Program-made: the position numbers and the translations under genes
Notes under the pieces: model-generated
What the model was told of the DNA's origin: nothing
What the model saw: only the letters and a program-made list of their open reading frames with translations
The model's database searches: none
DNA from: Girardinichthys multiradiatus
Lineage: Eukaryota > Chordata > Actinopteri > Cyprinodontiformes > Goodeidae
Length of the DNA: 64,000 bases
Assembly: GCF_021462225.1 (NCBI RefSeq)
Contig: NC_061804.1
Span: 39,112,975 to 39,176,974 of the forward strand
Reading direction: 5' to 3'
Shown: positions 1 through 11,900 of the stretch, one piece after another
Position numbering within the stretch: the stretch's first letter is position 1
How the letters are laid out: the number at the start of each line of letters is the position of its first letter

Positions 1-599
1 ATCAGACAGCTGCAGTTGATCCAGAACGCTGCTGCCCGCGTCCTCACTAGAACTAAGAAAGTGGAGCACATCACCCCGGTTCTAAAGTCCCTACACTGGT
101 TCCCTGTAGCTCAGAGAATAGAGTTTAAAATACTTCTGTTAGTCTATAAATCACTGAATGGCTTAGTACCAAAATACATTACAGACTTGTTGTCAGTATA
201 TCAACCACCCAGACCTCTCAGGTATTCTCGCTCAAATCTACTCTGCAGAACCAGAACCAGAACCAAACATGGAGAAGCAGCTTTTAGTTCTTATGCTCCA
301 CTAATCTGGAATAAACTCCCAGAAAACTGTAAAAGCACCGAAACCCTAAGTTGCTTTAAATCAACATTAAAAATTTGTTTAGAGTGGCCTTTGACTGTGC
401 CATCTGAACATTGTTGGTTGGGTTTTCCGTCCAATTTTCCTTTAATTTTCTTATCCATCATTCTATTCTCTTTTTTTTTCTTAATTACCTCTGTTGTTTG
501 ATTTTCTGTATCATTGTAATGTTTTTCCTTATGTACAGCGCCTTGAGTGCCTTGTTGCTGAAAAGTGCTATATAAATAAACTTGACTTGACTTGACTTG
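1..599 (+). mobile_element. 3' end of a LINE (L2-like) retrotransposon, 5' part outside the window
   Basis: An open frame from about position 16 to 501 reads as the C-terminal part of a fish LINE ORF2, downstream of the reverse transcriptase. Recognisable stretches are LQLIQNAAARVL, ITPVLKSLHWFPV and RIEFKILLLVYKSLNGLVP. The 3' tail has GCGCCTTGAGTGCC, then GCTATATAAATAAA and the short repeat (TTGAC)n ending at 599, typical of elements with microsatellite tails instead of poly(A). The frame is open at the left window edge, so length and state of the full element are unknown. The LINE call is firm; the L2 clade is inferred from recalled families. Confidence 0.8.
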
Positions 600-1628
600 C
601 AGTTGCTCAAATGTCCCAACGCCTGATGAGATAATCACATTTCTTGCAAACAGTTAATCTCAACATTTGATATAATTAAGGAACTGACAACATTATTGCA
701 GATTATCTGTCACATGCTCCTTTGCATAAGTTCCCTTTTTGTTTTATTTCTGTCCAGTTTTTACTCTGCGTGTTTTCTTAATTTGTCTTCCAAGTTCTGG
801 TGTTGTTGAAGAATGTGTGGAGTTAGAAGGTCAAGTGCAAGTTTAAGGTCATGCGTCATTTTGATTTTTTTTTATTCTCGTGCATATTTTGTGCCTTTGG
901 TGGGACTGCAAGTTCTCTGCTGGGTGTGCTCATTGTTGCAGCTTTTGCAAGAACACGTCCAGTGTCTAAAGTGCAGTAACCAAGCTTATTGAGAACGCCT
1001 GGGTTTGGACATCACAATACCAGTGTGTTCAATAATGTATTCCCAGAGGACTGCTTTGCCACAATATATGTTAAGATATAATATTTCATGCATCAGGCTA
1101 TAATACTTTGTATATTAATAATATCTTTAGCTATATGAATGGACTGTAATTGACCTTAACCTGATTTATATCTTCTGTGGCATCGATGCTAAAACTCATG
1201 GAGAGTGGTGGAGACTATGTTTAATGAAAAATAAAGAAAAGTATAAAATATGGGTAAATCATAATCTGCTGTATGTTTTCATTGCAATTTTCAGATACAG
1301 TATTGCAATTTAATATTTTTTTAATATCATGTAGACCCACATTCCACCTTATATAAGCACCTGGGTACTACAAGGTCACATTGTTTTGTTTCGATTTGTT
1401 TAATTTAACGTACAAAATCTGCATTCAACATGTTCACTCACATTGACATGACTGATTATATGGAGTTCCTGCATCATATTATCAGTTTGCTTTGCTGTTA
1501 TTTTCTTATATTCTTAAATATATATTTGTAAACCTGTCTTTTGTGTCTGTTCCCATTTTTTGTCATAGTCCATGAACCAGGTTGCAATAAAGCAATAACT
1601 TAAGGGTTGAACATCACAGAGTACTGTT
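600..1628. other. intergenic stretch, no gene seen
   Basis: AT-rich sequence without a recognisable open frame, RNA gene or repeat family. It lies downstream of the ripk4 3' end, which is read from the opposite strand beginning near 8.5 kb. Confidence 0.5.
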
Positions 1629-1632
1629 CCTT

Positions 1633-1644
1633 CCATCCATCCAT

Positions 1645-1680
<36 letters not shown>

Positions 1681-1726
1681 CCATCCGTCCATCCATCCGT
1701 CCATCCATCCATCCATCCATCCATCC
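1633..1726. repeat. (CCAT)n microsatellite, tail of the adjacent SINE-like copy
   Basis: About 23 tetranucleotide units of CCAT with a few CCGT variants. It directly abuts the 3' end of the SINE-like repeat on its right, which reads on the minus strand, so it is best explained as expansion of that element's tetranucleotide tail. Both strands are open across it, but that is a by-product of the repeat. Confidence 0.85.
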
Positions 1727-2022
1727 TCTATACCGGCTTCTTCCGTACAGGGTCACGGAGGAGCTGGTGCCTATTTCCAGCAATCTGCAGGCCAGAGGCA
1801 GGGTACAGCCTGGACAGTACATCGCAGGGCAACACAAGAAAAACAATTTGGAATTTAAAGAGACCAATTAACCATATTCATGTTTTTGGACTAGGGAAGG
1901 AAACCTAAGTAGCCATAAAGAACCCACTCATGCCTGGGACATAGACATCCATGCAGACTCCATGCAGAAAGAGTTGAACCCAGGACCTTCTTGCTGCAAT
2001 ACATAATGCATGTGCTATAATG
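1727..2022 (-). mobile_element. degenerate tRNA-derived SINE-like repeat (DANA/HE1-type)
   Basis: The block has the order seen in the cleaner copy at 43724-44083: GGGTCACGGAGGAGCTGGTGCC, then CCAGAGGCAGGGTACAGCCTGGACAG, GCAGGGCAACACA, ACTCCATGCAGAAAG and GAACCCAGGACCTTCTTGC. It lies in the same orientation, with a tetranucleotide tail to the left. It is more diverged than the 43.7-kb copy and its tRNA-like head near 2000-2022 is decayed. Family assignment is from recalled teleost repeats. Confidence 0.65.
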
Positions 2023-2400
2023 GCAGAGTCAAAGTGAAGATCTAAATCTTATTGAGATTCTGTGGCAAGACTGAATCTGTGAACTGATGTACAGCTTGAA
2101 ATACATTGCAAAAAAAGATTTTAGGATTTGCAAAGCAGGTAGGAACTTACCTCTAAAGACTTGCAGCTGTATTTGCAGTGAAATGTAGTTCTAGAAAAAA
2201 ATTAACTAAATACAAATGATATGTTTATTTGTAACAAATTGAAAACCATGTATAATTTTCCTTACACTTCACAACTGCCAAGTGCAAGGATGTGTGTTGG
2301 TCACATAAAATACGAGTAAAATACTTTGTGGTTATAAAGTGAAGAAATGTGAAAATATTCAATGGATATAAATACATTTGGGCTCTTTATGTCCTTTTAC
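2022..2400 (+). mobile_element. Tc1-like transposon relic, 3' part
   Basis: Sequence near 2028-2075 (AGTCAAAGTGAAGATCTAAATC, then ATTGAGATTCTGTGGCAAGACT) decays from the conserved transposase end encoding SPDLNPIENLWQDL. It is followed by a 3' flank with TCACATAAAATACGAGTAAAATAC. There is no intact frame. It belongs to the fish Tc1 family whose full copies start CAGTGCCTTGCAAAAG and of which several relics lie in this window. Confidence 0.6.
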
Positions 2401-3436
2401 ATTAGTAGTTGGGTTTTAAAATACTTAAAGACTATTAAAATCTAACTTGTAGACCAGTTCTTGTCACAACAAACCCATGTATAAATCCTGTAGCACCATG
2501 CTGCTCCAGGGATGGCAATATTCATTTAGCCCACCAACCTTCATGTGCTGTTGTATCTCAGAATGTTCCAGGGAAGCAGGCAAGAGCAGCCGTTCTTCAT
2601 TGTTGGTTTACCTTATTAAATAATAGAAACATTTAGAATGTTTCAAAACAACAAACAAGAGACAGATTATCATTGAAGCTTGTCATTGATCTAGACCAGG
2701 GGTTTGCAGCCTGTTGCCCTGGAGCTGCAATTGATGGCCCTTAATAACTTTGGCGAAAAATGATAAAGAACCAACTGTTGCTTTCAAACAAAGATAGAAT
2801 AACAAATGCAGGTTTTAGCAGTTTTTCTGTTTTTTTCACTAAATAATTGCATTGAATTTTCACAACAGAATGACACTAAAGAGATTTTAGATCTATGTTT
2901 CTTGTCATTAGTTAGCTTTTTTACATAATTTTCCACAAATACCGACATCCAATAGAAGAAAATGTATCCTTTTATTTTTTTGTGTTATGTTTCCTTAAGT
3001 TTAAAACCCAAAAATAGAACTGAAACAGTGGTTCTTTATAACTGACAACAAATTTCCTATTGTAGTTATCAAAAATTCTAAGTTGTCATTTTTCCAGTGG
3101 TGTAACAGCAACATAATACCAGCTTTATTTAGCTGCACTGCTGCAAAACTCGCTCTTCGGATTGTAAAGGTTGCCGAGCCCTTTTCATGATGGTGCTAGG
3201 GTGACTGTTCAGCAGTAGCGTGTGGCGCCCCCTCCTGGACAAAGAGAAGCAATTGAAGCAAAACTAATATGAGCTGAAGGGGCCTGAACTCTGTTTCCAG
3301 CTTCGTGCTGCCTTCTGTTGATACTGATGTGCTATATTAAAACACGTTTTTTTCTTGAGCACAGAGCAGACCTACAGCCAATGGGACAGTAGGTTACTTC
3401 TGTTTTTAAAGTGATGTGCAGCAGTTTTTGACATTT
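2401..3436. other. intergenic stretch, no gene seen
   Basis: No recognisable coding sequence, RNA gene or clear repeat. The segment is AT-rich and has only short open frames. Confidence 0.45.
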
Positions 3437-4278
3437 AGTGAGCAAACAGCCTCATGAAGTCCAAGGAACAGAGCAGAAAGGTCAGGGAGAACGTCATGGA
3501 GAAGTCTGAAGCAGGGATAGGTTAGAAAATAATATCCGACGACTTGAACTTCTCAAAGAGGACTACAATCATTCATCGAAATATGGAAAGAGTATGACAC
3601 AACTGAAAACGTACCAAGATATGGCTGTCTAACTAAACTGACAGGCCGGACAAGGAGAGCATTAATCAAACAACCTGCTAAGAGGGTCACAATGACCCTG
3701 GAGAAGCTGCAGAGATCCACAGATCATGTGGGAGAATTTGTACAGGGACAACTATGAGTCATATTCTCAATGAGTCTGGCTTTTAGCAGTTTTAGCCAGA
3801 ACAAAGACATGGTTGAAAATAAGCCGCAAGAAGTCCGAGAAGTCTGCCATAAGCCATGTAGGGACGGGCACAAAGAGGAAGTGGTAGGAACGCTCTTCTT
3901 TAACAGGGACAATAGTTGAGAGGAAGATTGATGGAGTTAAATACAAGGGATGTTTGGTAGAAAACCTGATAGATGCTGTGAAAAACTGGAAACTAGGATG
4001 GAGGCTCACCTTCCAACATGACTATGACATTAAACATATAGCCAGACCTCCAAATCAAAGCATGTTCAAGTGTTAGAATGGCCCAGGCAAAGTCCAGACC
4101 TAAAACCAATTGCGAATCTGTGGCAAGACTTGAAATCTGCTATTTGTTTTCCTTCCCCTTCACAGCTATGTGTTATTTTGTGTTGCTCTGTAACATAAAA
4201 TCCCAATAAAATATATAGCTGTTTTAACATGACATGTGAAAAAAGTTAAAGGGGTATGAATACTTTGGTGAGGACCTG
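3437..4278 (+). mobile_element. Tc1-like transposon relic
   Basis: Starts with TGAGCAAACAGCCTCATGAAGTCC and runs through decayed helix-turn-helix and catalytic-domain sequence, such as ACTAAACTGACAGGCCGGAC, GGAGAAGCTGCAGAGATCCACAG and AATGGCCCAGGCAAAGTCC. It ends with the terminal-repeat sequence GGGGTATGAATACTTTGG near 4251-4270. Multiple stops and frameshifts make it dead. It is one of several old copies of the same family here. Confidence 0.75.
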
Positions 4279-5150
4279 TATTTGAGCCACTTTGATTTCT
4301 GTGTTATTTGCAGGTACACATGAATGGAAGATTCCAACACCTTGCTGATGTTATAAGAACACACCTGTCTGTCTGCCTCAAAGTTTGCAACGCATATGCC
4401 AAGACTGATGTCACATAGAAATCAAATCCTGACATGTCCCTGGGCTGCTCCATTAACAAACAGGAGGGACACATGTTGACACAGTGGCAGAACGCTGGTT
4501 ACTGTGTAATAATAGGGGCCTGTTTTCAGCTCCACAGATGCTTTTCTCCCCAGAGGTTGGACTTTAACCTATTCAGTAATAATGCTCTCACCCCCTGACT
4601 TTCCAGGAAACATTTTCTGTTTCTTTACTGCAATCAAACAATTAGGAGGTAGATAATGTTCTAAAATATATATAACATACATGCTTTTCTGCCTGAACTG
4701 AAATTAAATACCTAAATACTGTGATGGCTTACTTTCAGTTACCTTTGGGTGTCTTAGATTACTTAGTCATAAATCTCATAACTCATCGCTGCAGAGTGCG
4801 TTCATATCCCCAAAGCTTTATTCACATGTTGCAGCTTGCCTCGCTGCTCAGAGACGTGCCCTCTGATCTGGTTGAGCGAGTTCTGCCAGATTAAAATGAA
4901 GGCAAGAAAAAAAAGACCGTCTCACAGCCCCAATGAGTCAAAGCAGCACTGATTATATTTTAGTTTTTAGAAAACATGCTGTTGAAATTTCTTTAAGAGC
5001 ATTTTTGAGATATTTAATGTCAGAGTGCAAAAACCATCCATTTATGTCACCAATGTGTCCCCATAAAGGCCTTGGCTCACGTGTTGAACGAACTGTGATT
5101 CATGAGGGCTCTGCTTTCTGTCTGCCAGTCTGACAGAACCATGACTCACC
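4279..5150. other. intergenic stretch, no gene seen
   Basis: No recognisable gene or repeat family. The open frame at 4933-5133 is short and matches nothing I know. Confidence 0.4.
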
Positions 5151-5204
5151 CAAATGGAAAAGTTTGTTTTACTGTTAAACAAAGACATAGACAAACAATT
5201 CATA

Positions 5205-5490
5205 CAAAAATGGAGCCATGCGGCCCCTGAGACACTGCTTAATCATACAGAGTCCTGTTTGGAAGGCAGTGTTAGTTTTCCTTCTCACCTGGAATTTTGC
5301 ATGTAGGCCAAAAGGTTTGATTTTAGTTTTTTTTATCTGTCCTATGTTGCTCGTGGCTAACTAAGCAGGACGTCTCATGACTTTCCTTATAGAATATGGT
5401 CGTCATGACACTCTTCTATGAAGGCCAGAACAGATAGATGTCAAGTCAATAGATTATCCCACCTCAGTTGTGGATTCAAACAACATACAT
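5205..5490 (-). mobile_element. Tc1-like transposon fragment
   Basis: Antisense fragments of the same Tc1 family: AGTGTTAGTTTTCC with TAGGCCAAAAGGTTTGATTTTAG, later CACTCTTCTATGAAGGCCAGA and CCCACCTCAGTTGTGGAT. No open frame survives. Confidence 0.6.
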
Positions 5491-7269
5491 CAAAGTTTGT
5501 GGTTGTAATGTGTACTGAAGCAATCTCCACAGTGTGGAGCCCCTTCATTCTTAAGTCCCTTACTTAATGTTGAGCTCGCCCTGTAGAAAAAGATAGATGT
5601 TCTCCGTAAACTATGAGACATAAATGGAATGGCTTTGTGGCAGACAGTTTGGACAACATGTTCCTTCCATGACTACAAGTGTCCAATAACACTACAATGG
5701 AGTGTGAGGATTCTTTCAACAACACAAATGTGACAAACAAGGAAGGAAGTCTTTATTCATTGTTCACTAGCGTGTAAGGGACCAGAACAGATGTGGCTGG
5801 AGCTGAGGAAAACTCAACAGACAGACCTTAGAAAACAAATGAGCTCAAATATGTATGTATACACAAACTATTTTACCTTTTCCAGGCATAGACACAGGAT
5901 ATTTCATTTTCAGTTCCTACCATCCAGGTCTTAAACATGCTTCAAAGAGCAGGGAAGCAAAGCCTTTGTGTAATGTTGCAGTTTCCTATCAAAACACGTA
6001 CAGGAAGAAATAAACCCTCTGTGAAGCGTGAACAATAGTCCTGTCCTGTCAACACTGTCCTGTAGGGAAAAGATGGGGTCAGGTAGGCATTACTTTTCTG
6101 AATTAAAGCTTCTTTCTCAGAAGAGAAAATAATCTTTGCCGAAGGGAGTGATAGAAGCCTGAACCGCAACAGAGTTTGGTTTTTAGACCTGTTGACATCA
6201 AACTTCTGGAGGCTCCTGGAATCTCTCAGGTACAGAGAACAAAACATCATTTTTTCCAAACATGAAACCTTTGTCTGTTTTGGTTGTAATGGTCCATTGA
6301 TTAATCACAGTTCTGTATGCAGCTCTGTCTGAGGTATCAGTAACCACATGAGTCCAGCTGACGGTTGTCTAATCATCCATATTTGATTAATAAGCATTTA
6401 AAAAAATCTGTTTATAAAAATGTAAGTTTGAATTTAATTTTATTCTATGATTTCTTTTATTTTAATCTGTTTAACCTTATTTATACTTTTAATTAAATTT
6501 TGTTCTATTTCAGATTTCATCATAAATGATTTATGCTTCATGTTTTTGTACTAATCTTATGATTAAAGTGTATTCTCTGGTGTTTTAGAAATCTATTACT
6601 TTTCTATTGTTTACATCATTGTTATTTTCTACATAAATATGAGATTGTGTTTCCCCAAGATCTGTTTTATTGGACATTATGATCAATTTATCAATGAATT
6701 CCTTTCGGAGTAGCCTTTCCTGCTGTGATTGCTGATTGTTTCCCTATTCGTTCCCTTGTCTTTTACCTTGTATAGCACGATGGTATAAAACAGGCTTTAC
6801 GGTAAGAGTGTCATATAATGTAAGGTTTTTGCAGGGCCAATGTGCAGACAAGAGCATTGAAAAGACATGGTGAGTAGAATCTCTCTTTTAAATAAATTAT
6901 AGCAAATGATCAAGATGGCATTTAAGTTGTTTATTTTCTGCCATTTTAAGTAGTTGCATTTCAGACTGATGAAACTTCAGGGGGAGCTCAGGCCAACATA
7001 AACAAAAGAACCCTGAAGGAAAAATAAAAGAAACTTACCTAACTCCCATAAAAGCAAAAATACACAGACCTACAAAATAACCTTCCTAACAAACACAAAC
7101 AGGAGAAAACTGGAATTAAACAAACAGGCAGCTCTCCTCTACCAAACAGTCTGACCAGGTTTTACATCTGACCCAATTATACAGAAAGGCATTCAAGCCT
7201 ACACAGACAAACAGGGTGCATGGCAGACAAATGGTCAAAGGGCACTGAAATGCAGAGGAAGGAAATGAC
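5491..7269. other. intergenic stretch, no gene seen
   Basis: About 1.8 kb of AT-rich sequence. The minus-strand open frame at 5942-6259 has no similarity I can recognise and no splice or promoter context, so I do not call it a gene. Confidence 0.4.
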
Positions 7270-7440
7270 TTCTGAAAGGAGTTGGTAGCATCTGATTTTA
7301 TTTGGGTGTATCGAAGGGGGCATGAATACCAATGCACAACCCAATATTTCAGATGTCATTTGGAAGAAATGATAAAGACCTTCCTTTTCACAGCTATGCA
7401 TTACTTTGTGTTGGTTAATGATCCAAATAATGTGAAAAAA
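7270..7440 (-). mobile_element. short Tc1-like terminal fragment
   Basis: Resembles the terminal segment of the window's Tc1 family: GGTGTATCGAAGGGGGCATGAATACCAATGCAC, then CTATGCATTACTTTGTGTTGG. Strongly decayed, no coding capacity. The longer quote is given as two pieces of the relic flank only for identification. Confidence 0.5.
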
Positions 7441-8540
7441 ATTCAGATTTATGAAAACCAGAGCCAGGCTCTATAGCCATTTAACCAGCATAACAATGAC
7501 CTTGATATGAGATAAGAGCTAAGGTTGGCCAACAAGTTCACATTGTCCTTCCCTAGCTGAAGAGGAGACATGCCACCAGGCAACAGGCAGAACAGAGCCA
7601 ATTGTGCATACAACAGAGGCGTAAAATCACACACATTTTCTGGGCTCTCCGCTAATACACAAGCTATAAAAACAACCCAATCTCCAACATCAGCCACCCG
7701 TACAGACTTTCTCTGTTTGCAGAAAGCGGAGCCCTTGAGGCGTCAGGGAGGGGGTGTGCGTGTTGGTTTTAGAGCGATGAAAAGTTAAAGTGGTCTGAAG
7801 AATTAGCCAACAGTCTGGAATTGCAGGTCGTACATCAGCGCCCCTTCTCACTCATCCATCGTCTTAGAGCCTGAGATCCCCCTCAGGGGCAGTTCCCATG
7901 GTCCGTGCCAACCTGAGCATGCTCCCGAGCACAGGCAGAAAGATAATAACACTTCAGGTGGGTCTGCAGATGCAGACATGCCAACTCTCGTCAACAACAA
8001 GGCTTAAAGGTCCTGCCCACGTGCAGTCAGAGCAGAGGCAAATTGACTGAAACAAGAGACTTTCTCCTCTAAGCCTGCGGGGACATGAGGTGCTGATTTC
8101 TCAAAGACCCTGTAATACACTAAAAGGAAAGAAATAAGCTTAAGATTATGCATTTAACGATATGACATTGAACACTTTCAGGCTTTTCTTGGCTGCTAGT
8201 GAATTGAATTTTTTTTTTTTTTTTTAGATTGGACCTAAAGTTTCTTTCCAAGATTGTAGCACATAAGAGAAAAACGTGCTGCTGGCTCTATTAGTTAGTA
8301 GCTTGATACAACAGAAAATGAAAGAAAAACATTACAATCAGAAACAAAACCAGAAAAAATCCCCAGATTTTTCAGGATTTGACCAGCTGATCACTGATCA
8401 GTGCCAATCAAGTGTGAGATTCTGGTCCCTGGGCGACTGATTACTGCATCTCCTTCTGTAACGGTCTATAACTCCAAATATATTATTTGTTCCCAATTTT
8501 AGTGAATAAAGTAATTAAAACACAGTTCGTTAGAAAAGGT
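7441..8540. other. intergenic stretch, no gene seen
   Basis: Between the Tc1 fragment and the presumed ripk4 3' end. It is somewhat richer in GC around 7700-8080, but I see no gene, RNA or repeat family. Confidence 0.4.
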
Positions 8541-8549
8541 TTGAAGTTT

Positions 8550-8555
8550 TTTAAT
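8550..8555 (-). promoter_or_regulatory. ripk4: candidate ripk4 poly(A) signal (ATTAAA)
   Basis: TTTAAT on the plus strand reads ATTAAA on the minus strand, about 410 bases past the ripk4 stop. I found no AATAAA in the nearby minus-strand downstream region. The call rests on motif and position only. Confidence 0.3.
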
Positions 8556-8963
8556 GCATGAAGCAGCACTGGATTGTAACAGCATCAGAACACTGAAGGC
8601 GTTTCCAAACAGAGGCTCTGTTAACGTACAGCACAGAGTTCGTGTTCCATTAAATGTTATTTAAACCCTGCAGCTTTCCCAAGAGTCAACAAAATATACA
8701 TTCTATGGTTACGGTCAACACACGTCCTGTCTTGTTAAAATTGTGCTTGCCAAGTAAAGGGTGATGCCCCTAAAAACTATTCAAACAATAGGTTTATACA
8801 TCTATTTACAGTGTGCATAATAAATCTAGCTTTTATCACAATTGGGAGATATCTACACTGGTCCAGGTGTTTTTAAAACAATGATAATGCCCTACCAATG
8901 TGCGAGGCAGCTGATGAGTATGAAAGACAGTTCCGTACAATGTCTGCAGTGCATTTGTTCCTG

Positions 8964-11900
8964 TTAGCAAGGTGCTGAAGCACAGTGTGGGCTGGCGGAT
9001 TGTGGGCAGTCTTTGTCCTTGAGCTCTGTCAGTTTGAGAATGACGACTTTCCTCTGGAGCTGCTTGACCTCTGGTCCAGGAGGCTCCTCAGCTAATGGCT
9101 CGATGGCGCTCTCTGTTACCAAGTCCTGGCTTTCCTGCGGTGGCAGCAGCATGGTAATGATATTTGAGTGTCCACCCTGCACTGCCAGGTGCAGCGGGGT
9201 GAGTCCCTGCTGATCTGACAAGCTGCTGCCGTCTGGACAGTGAAGGAGCAGCTCTTTCAGAACTTCACCATGTCCGTTCTCTGCTGCCAAGTGGCAGCAG
9301 GTGCGCTGGGCGGGGTTGGATATGTAGGGGTTGGCCCCCTCTGCAATCAGCATCTTGACTGTGGCCAGGTGGCCCCGCTGCGAAGCTAAGTGGAGAGGTG
9401 CAAGTCCTTGAGCGTTTTGAAGGTTTACATCTGCTTGGTGTTTAATCAGCAAACGGGAGGTGCTTGTGTGGCCTGTTTCTGCCGCCACATGTAGTGCCGT
9501 GTTTAGTTCAGATGATGTTACGTGGACATCTGCCCCCAGCTCAATCAGGATCCGCGCTACTCTATACTGCCCCCTTTGGGATGCCAGATGCAGTGCTGTA
9601 CGGCCATCTGTCGTCTGGCTGTCCACGTTGGCACCGGCCTGCTTTACCAGCAGCTTGACAATGCCGAGGTGCCCCTGCCAGGCGGCGAAATGAAGGGCTG
9701 TCCAATTGTTCTTGCCCTTTATCTGAACATCAGCGTTGCGGCTCAGCAGCACCCGTATCACGTTCTCCTGGCCGTGCTGGCACGCCACGTGGGCTGGTGT
9801 GCGTCCCTGGCCGTCGGTCTCGTTGATGGTTGCCCCCCGGTCCAACAGCAGCCGTGTCATGGCCTCGTCTCCGTTCTGGGCCGCCCAGTGTAAAGGCGTG
9901 TATTGGTCCTCATCTTTAGCATTCACATTAGTCCTGCGCCGACCAAGCAGAAGTTCAGCCAGCAGCTTCAGGTGCTTTTCTGTGGCCAGATGGAGAGGCG
10001 TGGAGCCACGCGCATTTGGAAGATTGGGATTGGCATCATTCAGAAGGAGGAACTTGACAGCCTCCTCGTTACCCAAAGTGATAGCAAAATGAAGGAGGCT
10101 ATCTCCTCCTTCAAGAGGAAGGTCAACATCCTGAGGCTGTAGGATCTTCATTAGCTTACCAATGTCTTTGGTCCTGATGGCTTCACATAGCTTCCGCTTC
10201 TGGACTTCAGCAGAATCTGGACAGTACGAAGAGACAAAAATGGTCTTTAGAATACTGATTACTCATTTACCTCCAACTGTAGGTCTTTAATTAGCTCTTA
10301 CCAAATGTGGTTTCCTTGTCTAAGGACAGGGTGATGGAGTCTTGGGAGGAGAAAGCTGAATCTGCAGAGGAGATGCCCGACAGTCTTTTACTGGTATTCT
10401 CTTTGCTGTGGCAGCTGTCCTCCTTCACTTGATCGAAGCTCCTTGAGATCCCAGAATCCACCTGGCTCAGCAGCTCTGACAGGCTGTAGTCTTTTTCCGG
10501 CAACATTGCCGATTTTGGACGCACCGGTTTGTTGGCATTACCCTGTGGAAAAATCCATTGGTTAGCATCCAGGGATTGGTCATTCTGTACATCTCATTAT
10601 ATTCACACATGCAGCTGGGACTCAAATTCCCAGCTAATGCAACAGGAAGTTTAAAGCAGCTTCCCGTTTATTCTGACAGACATCCCAGCTTATCGGCTTT
10701 CACCTCGCAGGAGCTGGATGTTTGCTTCTAGTCACGTACAAAACAGCCGAACTGGCCGGAAACGACAGAGCGACACACAGGTTGCTCAACATTCCTCTAC
10801 TGTGACGCAATGCTTGTTCTGGACCAAACATCTCATAACCCCATCTGATATACTCGAAAGATAAACTCTTTGGTTACATATTAACCAGCGAAACTTTGCA
10901 CCAATTCAATGACTGTAAGATAAGAAAAGGCAGCCACGCATTATAATTAAGTCTTCAACGGCTGCTCAAAACATTTTGTTAAACTGTTACAGATAGATTT
11001 TTTATAATAATTAAACTTTTTAAGAGCAGTGTAATGATGACGAGAGTTCAGCTTGAGTTCATCATCTTAACTCAGTACTCCAGCTTGTCACAAGTGGTGA
11101 TCAGTTAATTTTTAGAACAGTGCAATCTACAGATCTCAATAGCCAGAGGCTCCCATCACGGGTCACAGAGTCTGTAATGTATTTATGTGCAAGGCCTTTA
11201 AACGCTTTCAATTTCAAGAGTTAAACTTTACAGCCTCAAATAAAATCTAACAGACACCCAGCGCAGACAGGTTACAGGTCATTGGGCAGATCTTTTTAAG
11301 CCTTTTTAATAAATCTAACCGAACCATTTTAGACAGCATAGGCAGCCCTGATCAATATAGTGCAGGCTATTATGCAAAAGCAGACAAATGCTTGTACCAC
11401 TATTTTATAGTCAGTTGTTGAAGATTTTTAAGGATTTTCTTACTCAGGAAAATAAACAAGGACAATATGTTTAACCAAAGCATCAAAAGTGAGGTTATTA
11501 GGAGTCGTGTAACATTCAACAGGCTGAAAAGATGTGGAACAATAAGTTTAGACAGCCGAGTTTCATCTATGCATTAAGATGTCGAATAAGAGGCAGGATT
11601 TAATTTAAAATTGATAAAAAGGAGCCTGGTACAGGGCCCTGGAGAATGCCATAACTCAACTGGAGTAATAAGCACTGAGGCAGAAAAAAGGTAGGATTGG
11701 AATGGGATGAAAATACTAAAATCAGAGTAAAATTGTTTCAGACAGAGGAGAGATTCCCAAACCAAACCAATGCACCAATCATTTGACCAGATATCAGAAT
11801 TGGACGGGTTTCCCTTGACCAGCTCTAATTGTGACTGATGGGTCAAATATAACTAAACTTTGAATGTTTTCTCATTTATCTTTAAAACGCACTAAACGAA

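Noticed and set aside
1514..1867. open frames rich in MDGW or IHPS on both strands
   Set aside because: They read through the CCAT microsatellite and the SINE-like repeat; not genes.
9013..10142. several plus-strand open frames opposite the ankyrin exon
   Set aside because: Antisense shadows of ripk4 exon 8, explained by its codon composition.
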